The notes below the pieces were generated by a model, which was given only the letters and a program-made list of their open reading frames with translations, was not told the DNA's origin and did no database searches. This document shows, in pieces, positions 42,674-48,921 of a stretch of DNA of 48,921 nucleotides (position 1 is its first letter; each line of letters opens with the position of its first letter). The translations under genes were made by a program, and so were the position numbers. The stretch comes from Actinomadura soli (GTDB lineage Bacteria; Actinomycetota; Actinomycetes; Streptosporangiales; Streptosporangiaceae): positions 1 through 48,921 of the forward strand of contig NZ_VCKW01000030.1 of NCBI RefSeq assembly GCF_005889715.1, in the 5' to 3' direction.

Positions 42674-43720
42674 ATGACCCACACCTGCACGCCGCCCGGC
42701 CTGGGCCGGCGCTCATTCCTCCGGGTCGCCGGCCGGGGCGCGGCCGTGGCCGCGACCGCCTCGGCCGTCCCCTGGCTGGCCGCATGCGGCTCCAGCACCG
42801 CCGGCGGCAACGGCTCCGGCAAGGGCCGGTTCACGGTGAAGCTCGCCTGGATTCCGAACGCGGAGTACGCGGGCATCTTCATCGGGGCCGAGGACGGGCT
42901 CTACACCAAGCAGGGGCTCGACGTCGAGATCCTGCCGGGCGGGCCGAACTCCGCGGTCGTCCCCATGGTCACGACGGACCGCGTCGACCTCGGCATCGAG
43001 GCGATCCCGGAGAACGTCGCCACCGCGGTCGCCCGCGGCGGGAAGCTGAAGATCGTCGGCGCCGGGCTGCTGAAGAGCCCCGAGTCCTGGATCTCGCTCG
43101 CCGACCGTCCGGTCAGGAACCCGAAGGAGATCGAGGGCCGGAAGCTCGGCATCACCCTGGCCGGAAAGAACACGGCCCTGGTGTTCATGAAGCGCAACGG
43201 CGTCGACGTCAGCAAGGTGAAGCTGGTGCCGATCCAGTTCGATCCCGCGCCGCTCGCCGCCCGCGAGGTGGACGCGATCTGGGGATTCGCGTCCAACCAG
43301 CCCGTGTCGCTGGCGTTGCGCGGGGTCAAGACGCACGTGATGCCGCTGGCCGACTTCGGGTTCAACCGGATGCAGAGCGTCTTCTTCGCGTCCCAGAAGA
43401 CGCTGGACGACCCCGCCGCCCGCGAGCGCGCCCGCAAGTTCATGACGGCCAGCAGGCTGGGCTGGGAGGCGGCGCTGCGCGACCAGAAGCACGCCGCCGA
43501 CGTGATCATCAAGAGGTACGGCGCGAAGCTCGGCCTGAAGCTCGACGAGCAGGCCGCGTCGCTCGCCGCCATCGCGCCGTACGTCAAGGGCGACGGCGAC
43601 GGGTCCAAGGGCCTGTTCTGGATGTCGGACGCGCTCATCGAGGAGACGATCACGAGCCTGACCAGCATCGGGATCAAGCTCGACAGGTCGCTGTTCACCA
43701 ACGAGCTGCTCGGGGGATGA
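42674..43720 (+). CDS. ABC transporter substrate-binding lipoprotein, NMT1-like
   Basis: 348 residues. The N-terminus has a twin-arginine motif (GRRSFLR at 11-17) and a lipobox PWLAAC with Cys38, so it is exported by Tat and lipid-anchored. The core shows the NMT1/THI5-like pattern: [35 protein letters not shown], and later [13 protein letters not shown]. The family binds pyrimidine precursors, taurine, nitrate or similar small compounds. Together with the permease, the ATPase and a cytosine-deaminase-like enzyme, nucleobase-type ligands are the best guess. It is the first transporter gene, 57 bases after the regulator gene. Confidence 0.9.
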   Translation: MTHTCTPPGLGRRSFLRVAGRGAAVAATASAVPWLAACGSSTAGGNGSGKGRFTVKLAWIPNAEYAGIFIGAEDGLYTKQGLDVEILPGGPNSAVVPMVTTDRVDLGIEAIPENVATAVARGGKLKIVGAGLLKSPESWISLADRPVRNPKEIEGRKLGITLAGKNTALVFMKRNGVDVSKVKLVPIQFDPAPLAAREVDAIWGFASNQPVSLALRGVKTHVMPLADFGFNRMQSVFFASQKTLDDPAARERARKFMTASRLGWEAALRDQKHAADVIIKRYGAKLGLKLDEQAASLAAIAPYVKGDGDGSKGLFWMSDALIEETITSLTSIGIKLDRSLFTNELLGG

Positions 43721-44574
43721 GGCCCGCCATGCCGGAGGAGAGAACGCTGCCGGACACCGAGAAGACTCGCGCCACCCCAGCCGACGCCCGCGCCCAGACC
43801 TCCGAGGGGATCCGCACGAGCGGCCTGAAGAAGACGTTCACCGGGAAAGGAGCCTCGGTCGAGGCGCTGCGCGAGTTCTCCTTCGAGTCGCGCCGCGGCG
43901 AGTTCGTCGGGCTGCTGGGACCGTCCGGGTGCGGCAAGTCCACGGTCCTGCGGATGCTGGCCGACCTGGAGACACCCACCGCCGGGACTGTCACGGTCCA
44001 CGGCCGGACGCCGCGCGAGCTGCGCGAGGGGAACGGCGTCGGCATCGCCTTCCAGGACGCGGGCCTGCTGCCGTGGCGGAGCGTGGAGGCCAACATCCGG
44101 CTCCCGCAGGAGGTGGCCGGCCGCCGCGACGGCGCCGCGGTCGCCGACCTGATCAGGCTCGTCGGCCTCAAGGGGTTCGAGAAGGCGCGGCCGTCGCAGC
44201 TGTCCGGAGGCATGCGCCAGCGGGTGTCGCTGGCCCGGTCCCTGGTCACCGATCCCGAACTCCTGCTGCTGGACGAGCCGTTCGGTGCACTGGACGACCT
44301 GACCCGGCAGCGCCTCAACTTCGAGCTGCAGCGGATCTGGGCCGAGCGGGGCACGACCACGGTTCTGGTCACCCATGGCATCGCCGAGGCCGTGCTGCTC
44401 TCGGACACCGTCGTCCTGATGTCACCCCGTCCTGGAACGATCCTCGACGTCGTCCGCGTCGACCTGCCAAGGCCGCGCACGCCCGAGATCCTGCAGGACA
44501 CCGCGTTCCACGCGCTCTGCGACGAGCTGTCGGAGAAGCTGTTCACCAGCCGCGAGAACGGGACCGCTCCATGA
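43717..44574 (+). CDS. ABC transporter ATP-binding protein, SsuB/TauB-like
   Basis: About 285 residues; the ATG at 43717 overlaps the previous stop in an ATGA. Walker [10 protein letters not shown] (68-76), Q-loop Gln113 ([10 protein letters not shown]), signature LSGGMRQ (162-168), Walker B LLLLDEP (182-188) and the switch His220 (VTHGIAEAV) are all present. It is the motor of the NMT1-type importer, in the cytoplasm. The next gene overlaps by 4 bases. The first 30 residues are polar and may be a linker rather than part of the ATPase fold. Confidence 0.93.
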   Translation: MRPAMPEERTLPDTEKTRATPADARAQTSEGIRTSGLKKTFTGKGASVEALREFSFESRRGEFVGLLGPSGCGKSTVLRMLADLETPTAGTVTVHGRTPRELREGNGVGIAFQDAGLLPWRSVEANIRLPQEVAGRRDGAAVADLIRLVGLKGFEKARPSQLSGGMRQRVSLARSLVTDPELLLLDEPFGALDDLTRQRLNFELQRIWAERGTTTVLVTHGIAEAVLLSDTVVLMSPRPGTILDVVRVDLPRPRTPEILQDTAFHALCDELSEKLFTSRENGTAP

Positions 44575-46184
44575 ACGCCGCCGCCGCCCGGCCTCGCGTC
44601 GCGGGCCTGCGGCATGTCGTCCCGCCGCTCCTGACGGTCGCGGTCCTGGTCATCGCGTGGCAGGTGATGTCGCTCGGCGGGCTCGGGTCGCTGGTGCCGC
44701 CGCCCGCCGACGTGCTCGCGCAGATGCGGGACGACGCCGGCTACTACGTGCCGAACGCGACCGTCACCATGTCGTCGGCGTTGCAGGGGTACGTCTGGGG
44801 CAACGGCATAGCGATCGCGCTGGCACTGTGCACGCTGCCGTTCCCCCGCGTCCAGGCGCTGTTCGAGCGGGTCGCGGTCGGCGCGATCGCGCTGCCGCTC
44901 ATCGCCATCGCCCCGCTGCTCGCGATCGCCTTCCGCGGGAATGTCCCGAGCGTGATCCTCGCCGCCCAGGCCGTGGTCTTCACCACCCTGGTCGCCGCCA
45001 TCCTCGGCCTGGGCAGCGTCGACCGGACCTCGGTCGACGTGGTGCGCGCCGCCGGCGGCTCGGAGTGGACGGTGATTCGCAAGGTGCGGCTGCCCGCCGC
45101 GATCCCGAGCCTCGTCGGCGGCCTCCAGGTCGCGGCCCCCAGCGCCATCCTCGGCGCGATCATCGGGGAGTACATGGGCGGAGAGGAGGGGCTGGGCGTC
45201 GCGATGATCCAGGCCCAGGGCGCGTTCGACGTGCCCCGCGCCTGGGGCCTGGCAATCGTGACCTCGCTTCTGGCCGCCGTGGCGTTCCTGGTGCTGCCGC
45301 TGGTCGTACGGCTGATCCTGCCGTGGACCCGCTCGGCGGACACCGTCCTGGACGCCCGCGCGGCCCGCCCTGGCCGACGCGACGCGCACCGGGCCGCCCG
45401 GGTGCTGCGCGCCACCTTCGCCGCGGTCGGGACGCTGGCGGGCGTCGTGCTCGGCTGGTGGCTGCTCGTCCTCGTCGTCCCGGGCGGCACCGAGGTCGCG
45501 CGGGGCCCGCTGGAGGTCGGACCCTACTTCGCCACCGGCGACACGCAGCTCGTCACCGCGTCCGGTGAGGCGGAGGCACCGCTGCCGTACATGCTGTCGT
45601 CGCTGCTGCGCACCATCGGAGACGCCGGCGTCGGCTTCCTGGTCGGGCTCCTCCTCGCGGTGGCGATGGCCGTTGTCGCGCACGAGTTCCCGGTGATCGA
45701 ACGGGTGCTGATGCCCATCTCGATCGCCCTCCGGTCGATCCCGATCGTGGCCGCGATGCCGCTGCTCGCCCTCATGTTCGGGCGGGGGATCGTCGCAGTG
45801 ACGATCCTGATCGCGGTGATGACGTTCTTCCCGATCCTCGTCAACGTCCTGCTCGCGATGAGAGCGGTCCCGCGCAGCGCCGTGGACCTGCTCACCGCCG
45901 TCGGAGCGGGGCGCAGGCACCACCTGACGAAGCTCCTCATCCCGTACGCGCTGCCGGCGCTGCTGGCCTCGGTCAAGATCGCGCTGCCGCTGTCCATCGG
46001 CGCGGCCATGGTCGCGGAATGGCTCGCCACCGGCTACGGGCTGGGCGCCTCGATGACCGTCGCCGCGACGCTGTCGGACTACGACTTCGTCTGGGGCGGG
46101 GTCGCCATCGTGCTGCTGGCCTCGCTCATGGCCTACCGCCTGGCCGGCACGCTGGAGGACATCGCGCTCAGCCGCCTCGAGTAA
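44571..46184 (+). CDS. ABC transporter permease, two fused permease domains
   Basis: 537 residues, roughly twice the size of a normal SsuC/TauC-type permease. Two BPD_transp_1 domains are visible. The first has the EAA loop near [20 protein letters not shown]. The second has the corresponding loop near [21 protein letters not shown] linker between them (about 255-280) is charged. A fused permease gives the pseudo-dimer in one chain, so no second permease gene is needed. The ATG at 44571 overlaps the previous stop. The end of the gene lies inside a 23-base tandem repeat. Confidence 0.88.
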   Translation: MNAAAARPRVAGLRHVVPPLLTVAVLVIAWQVMSLGGLGSLVPPPADVLAQMRDDAGYYVPNATVTMSSALQGYVWGNGIAIALALCTLPFPRVQALFERVAVGAIALPLIAIAPLLAIAFRGNVPSVILAAQAVVFTTLVAAILGLGSVDRTSVDVVRAAGGSEWTVIRKVRLPAAIPSLVGGLQVAAPSAILGAIIGEYMGGEEGLGVAMIQAQGAFDVPRAWGLAIVTSLLAAVAFLVLPLVVRLILPWTRSADTVLDARAARPGRRDAHRAARVLRATFAAVGTLAGVVLGWWLLVLVVPGGTEVARGPLEVGPYFATGDTQLVTASGEAEAPLPYMLSSLLRTIGDAGVGFLVGLLLAVAMAVVAHEFPVIERVLMPISIALRSIPIVAAMPLLALMFGRGIVAVTILIAVMTFFPILVNVLLAMRAVPRSAVDLLTAVGAGRRHHLTKLLIPYALPALLASVKIALPLSIGAAMVAEWLATGYGLGASMTVAATLSDYDFVWGGVAIVLLASLMAYRLAGTLEDIALSRLE

Positions 46185-46229
46185 TCGCGCTCGGCCGCCT
46201 CGAGCAGTCGCGCTCAGCCGCCTCGACTC
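46161..46229 (+). repeat. Three 23-base tandem repeats at the permease stop
   Basis: Units at 46161-46183, 46184-46206 and 46207-46229 share the core CGCGCTC(A/G)GCCGCCTCGA. The first encodes the last residues of the permease (IALSRLE) with the stop beginning at its edge; the next two lie in the untranslated gap. They look like duplications of the gene's end and may shift the distance to the next gene. Confidence 0.85.
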
Positions 46230-46286
46230 ATCGGAAGGCACGACCATTCACGGTCCCGGACACCGGGAAGTATGAGAAGGCGAATC

Positions 46287-47489
46287 ATGTCGAGAACCAT
46301 TCTGTCCAACGTCCGTGTGAACGGCGCCGGCGATCCGCAGGTCATCACCGTCGCCGACGGGAGGATCCACGCCGTCGGCACGGAGCCGCCGGCCGACCTC
46401 GGCCCCGCCGACCACGTCGAGGACCTCGCCGGGGAGATCGTCCTGCCGGGCTTCGTCGACGGCCACGCCCACGCCGACAAGAGCCTGTGGGGCGAGCCGT
46501 GGGTCCGGCGGACGTCGGAGCCGATCACCATGGAGCAGATGTTCGAGGACCAGCTGCGGCAGTGGGCGGAGACCACCACCCCGGTCGCCGCCCGGGCGCG
46601 CACCTTCCTCGACATGTGCGTCGCGTACGGCTCGACGTCCATCCGGACCTTCACCGACGTGGCCCCGGAGATCGGCCTCGACGGCGTCCACGGCCTGCTC
46701 CAGGTGCGCGAGGAGATGGCCGATCTCGCGGACGTGCAGATCGTGGCCTTTCCCCAGCTCGGCATCCTGCGGAAACCCGGCACCGCCGAACTGCTCGAAC
46801 AAGCCCTGCGCGCCGGAGCCGACGCGATCGGCGGCCTGGACCCCGCCGGCGTCGACGGCGACGCGGCACGCCAGCTCGACATCGTCTTCGGCCTCGCCGA
46901 GAAGTACCAGGTGCCGGTGGACTTCCACGCGCACGAGTCCGGCGAGCTCGGCATCTGGCTCATCGAGCGGATCGCCGAGCGCGTCAAGGCGCTGGGCATG
47001 CAGGGCAAGGTCAGCCTCTGCGACGTGTTCAGCCTGGCCGAACCGACGCCGTCGCAGTTCGAGCAGCTGGCGTCGGTGCTCGCGGACGCGGACATCGCCG
47101 TCGCCGTCGGGGTGCACGGGCTCCTGCCGGTGCCCGATGTCAAGGCCCTGCACGCGATGGGCGTGCGGATGTGCCTCGGCTCCGACTCCGCCCGCAGCCG
47201 CTGGTCGCCGTGGGGTGAAGGCGACATTCTCGCCAGGGCGATGTTCTTGGCCTACAAGCGCTACTGGCGCAGGGACGAGGACCTGGAGTTCGCGGTCACC
47301 ATGGGCACGACCCTAGGCCGCGAGGTCCTCGGCGCCCCGCCGTGCGACCTCAAGCCCGGGGACGTCGCCGACCTCGTCGTCCTCCCGGGCGAAGCGATCG
47401 GCGAGATCGTCGTGGCCCCACCGCAACGGACGCTCGTCATGAAGCGCGGGAAGATCGTCGCCCGCTCCGGCGTTCTGGTGCGCCCATGA
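46287..47489 (+). CDS. Amidohydrolase, cytosine deaminase-like
   Basis: About 400 residues. The start at 46287 is chosen for its AGAAGG site 6 bases upstream; an ATG at 46272 is possible. Metal ligands are recognisable: [14 protein letters not shown] (His60, His62), [12 protein letters not shown] (His214, with His216 and Glu217) and [18 protein letters not shown] (Asp300). Where cytosine deaminases have a conserved V-x-x-SH-x-F-x-L segment with a catalytic His, this protein has [10 protein letters not shown], so the His is replaced by Asp246. Chemistry may therefore differ from cytosine deamination, for example hydrolysis of a ring or a related deamination. It follows the transporter genes and overlaps the purine nucleoside phosphorylase gene by 4 bases. 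Confidence 0.85.
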   Translation: MSRTILSNVRVNGAGDPQVITVADGRIHAVGTEPPADLGPADHVEDLAGEIVLPGFVDGHAHADKSLWGEPWVRRTSEPITMEQMFEDQLRQWAETTTPVAARARTFLDMCVAYGSTSIRTFTDVAPEIGLDGVHGLLQVREEMADLADVQIVAFPQLGILRKPGTAELLEQALRAGADAIGGLDPAGVDGDAARQLDIVFGLAEKYQVPVDFHAHESGELGIWLIERIAERVKALGMQGKVSLCDVFSLAEPTPSQFEQLASVLADADIAVAVGVHGLLPVPDVKALHAMGVRMCLGSDSARSRWSPWGEGDILARAMFLAYKRYWRRDEDLEFAVTMGTTLGREVLGAPPCDLKPGDVADLVVLPGEAIGEIVVAPPQRTLVMKRGKIVARSGVLVRP

Positions 47490-48280
47490 ACGCTTTTGCG
47501 CTGGCGGGGGCTGCTGCGGAGGAGTTGCGTGCCCGCGCGTCCGTGGATTCCTTCGATGTCGCGATCGTGTTGGGGTCGGGGTGGGTTCCGGCCGCTGACG
47601 CGCTCGGCGGGCCGGCCGTGGATGTGCTGGTGACCGAGTTGCCGGGGTTCGCTCCCCCTGCGGCCGAGGGGCATGCGGGGCGGGTGCGGGTGGTGGAGGT
47701 TTCCGGGCGCCGCGCGCTGGTGTTCCTGGGCCGCACGCACCTGTACGAGGGACACGGTGTCGACGCGGTCGTGCACCCCGTCCGCACCGCACTGGCCGCC
47801 GGGGTGACGACAGTGGTGCTCACCAACGCCGCGGGCGGCCTGCGCCCCGAACACCAGCAGGTCGGCGACCCGGTACTGATCTGCGACCATGTGAACCTGT
47901 CAGGCGCCAACCCGCTGACCGGCGCCAGGTTCCTGGACCTCACCGAGGCCTACTCCGGACGGCTGCGCACCCTGGCCAAAGAGGCCGACCCGACACTGTC
48001 GGAAGGCGTGTACGCGGCGTTGCGCGGCCCGACGTATGAGACGCCCGCCGAGATCCGGATGCTGCGGACGCTGGGCGCCGACCTGATCGGCATGTCGACC
48101 GTGCTGGAGACCATCGAGGCCCGCCGCGGCGGCGCCGACATCCTGGGCATCTCCCTGGTCACCAACATCGCCGCCGGGCTGTCGGACGAGCCGCTCGATC
48201 ACGAGGAGGTCTTGGCGGCGGGACGCGCCTCGGCCGGGCGGATGGGCTCGCTGCTGGCGAGGGTGCTGGCGAAACTATGA
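47486..48280 (+). CDS. Purine nucleoside phosphorylase
   Basis: 264 residues; the ATG at 47486 overlaps the previous stop. The trimeric PNP family marks are clear: [18 protein letters not shown] (phosphate loop), [11 protein letters not shown] (His), [40 protein letters not shown] and [14 protein letters not shown]. It converts purine nucleosides and phosphate to base and ribose-1-phosphate. It fits a nucleoside salvage operon with the following phosphomutase, which could convert ribose-1-phosphate to ribose-5-phosphate. Confidence 0.93.
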   Translation: MNAFALAGAAAEELRARASVDSFDVAIVLGSGWVPAADALGGPAVDVLVTELPGFAPPAAEGHAGRVRVVEVSGRRALVFLGRTHLYEGHGVDAVVHPVRTALAAGVTTVVLTNAAGGLRPEHQQVGDPVLICDHVNLSGANPLTGARFLDLTEAYSGRLRTLAKEADPTLSEGVYAALRGPTYETPAEIRMLRTLGADLIGMSTVLETIEARRGGADILGISLVTNIAAGLSDEPLDHEEVLAAGRASAGRMGSLLARVLAKL

Positions 48281-48921
48281 GCGATCCGCACCGCGCCGCC
48301 GAGCACTGGCTGGCCCAAGACCCCGACCCCGAAACCCGCGCCGAACTCCGGGCGATCCTGGAGGGTGGCGACCGGGCCCTGGCCGACCGGGCCTTGGCCG
48401 ACCGGGCGCTGGCCGACCGGTTCGGCGCCCGGCTGCAGTTCGGCACCGCCGGGCTGCGCGGCGAACTCGGCGCCGGACCCAACCGGATGAACCGGGTCAC
48501 GGTCATGCGCGCCGCCGCCGGGCTGGCCGCCCGCCTACCCCCCGGCGGCCGGGTGATCGTCGGGTTCGACGCCCGGCACCGCTCCCGCCAGTTCGCCGAC
48601 GACACCGCCGCCGTACTGGCCGGGGCAGGGCTGCGGCCCGAGGTGTTCGCCGACCCGGTCCCCACCCCCGTCCTGGCCCACTTCACCCGCGCACACGACG
48701 ATGTGGTGGCCGGGGTGATGGTGACCGCCAGCCACAACCCGCCCCGCGACAACGGCTACAAGGTCTACTGGTCAGACGGCGCGCAGATCATCCCACCCAC
48801 CGACACCCAGATCTCCACCGCGATCGACACCATCGGCCGCGTCGACCACCTACCGCTCGGCACCGACTGGCCCGTCCACCAGGGCGCGGGCCGCTACCTG
48901 GACGCGGTGTCGACCCTGCAC
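48277..48921 (+). CDS. Phosphomannomutase/phosphoglucomutase-like, partial
   Basis: The first 215 residues of a phosphohexomutase-superfamily enzyme, cut off by the window end. The ATG at 48277 overlaps the PNP stop. [20 protein letters not shown] near residue 50 is the start motif of the family; [19 protein letters not shown] holds the catalytic serine in ASHNP. It moves phosphate between C1 and C5/C6 of a sugar. After a PNP, a ribose- or deoxyribose-phosphate mutase role is plausible, as in known actinomycete PNP-PMM operons. A triple ALADR repeat lies near residues 34-48. Confidence 0.9.
   Translation, partial: MSDPHRAAEHWLAQDPDPETRAELRAILEGGDRALADRALADRALADRFGARLQFGTAGLRGELGAGPNRMNRVTVMRAAAGLAARLPPGGRVIVGFDARHRSRQFADDTAAVLAGAGLRPEVFADPVPTPVLAHFTRAHDDVVAGVMVTASHNPPRDNGYKVYWSDGAQIIPPTDTQISTAIDTIGRVDHLPLGTDWPVHQGAGRYLDAVSTLH
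48376..48420 (+). repeat. Three 15-base coding repeats (ALADR x3)
   Basis: Three in-frame units encoding ALADR follow GDR near the N-terminus of the phosphomutase (48376-48390, 48391-48405, 48406-48420). Usual family members have a single A/L-x-D-RF here, so this looks like a slippage expansion in a surface helix. Confidence 0.85.

Noticed and set aside
42901-44376. 491-codon minus-strand open frame across the substrate-binding and ATPase genes
   Set aside because: Antisense shadow of genes with complete family motifs; low-complexity translation.
43695-46247. 850-codon open frame on the minus strand across the ABC transporter genes
   Set aside because: It is antisense to the well-supported ATPase and permease genes and is rich in R, H, Q, D and G, as expected from the mirror frame of G/C-biased codons. 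It has no domain or ribosome site.

Overview
The window is high-GC DNA with heavy third-position G/C bias, many GTG starts and many 4-base ATGA/GTGA stop-start overlaps. Together with a Tad pilus operon ending in a LysM-BTAD protein, Lsr2-like and HATPase anti-sigma-like proteins, this points to an actinomycete, perhaps of the Actinomadura/Streptosporangiales type. The genus cannot be proven from the sequence alone. No rRNA, tRNA or CRISPR array was seen.

Layout. (1) 1-2.9 kb: 26-bp tandem repeats, a frameshifted ParB-like gene, a two-wing helix-turn-helix protein and a small HATPase protein, all on the minus strand and separated by strong hairpins. (2) 3.4-9.1 kb: a HEPN-type protein, an FkbM methyltransferase and a very large P-loop (STAND-like) NTPase fused to an aminoglycoside-phosphotransferase-like kinase. 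(3) 9.2-19.5 kb: a compact 12-gene minus-strand Tad/Flp pilus operon (lipoprotein-like, secreted protein, CpaB-like, TadZ-like, CpaF/TadA, TadB, TadC, pilin, three TadE/G-like, LysM-BTAD) with no prepilin peptidase. (4) 19.5-34.4 kb: a defence island. A decayed DNA methyltransferase remnant lies next to a minus-strand helicase / GHKL ATPase / PLD-nuclease operon. Divergent from it is a plus-strand cysteine desulfurase / DUF4007 / large P-loop ATPase / PAPS-reductase-like operon, which is the gene set of an SspABCD single-strand DNA phosphorothioation system. This is followed by a GIY-YIG nuclease and a DndB-like DGQHR protein.

(5) 34.5-39.4 kb: a graveyard of mobile DNA: serine-recombinase pieces, a broken IS30 transposase fused in frame to a headless NucA/NucB nuclease, a protein with an Lsr2-like tail, a frameshifted pentapeptide-repeat protein and an internally deleted IstB. 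(6) 39.5-48.9 kb: ordinary-looking metabolic DNA for nucleobase/nucleoside uptake and salvage. It holds a CynX-type MFS exporter/importer and a uridine phosphorylase-like gene divergent from an FCD-type regulator, then an NMT1-type ABC transporter, a cytosine-deaminase-like amidohydrolase, purine nucleoside phosphorylase and the start of a phosphomutase, the last five in one coupled operon.

Main point of interest: the island at 20-34 kb looks like a complete phosphorothioation module (A-B-C-D) carrying two candidate effector modules at once: a helicase/GHKL/PLD trio (possibly SspFGH-like) and a split GIY-YIG + DGQHR pair that could do the job of a single-chain SspE. The STAND-kinase fusion and the HEPN protein upstream may be further defence genes. 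All functional assignments are from motif reading and family knowledge; no database search was possible.
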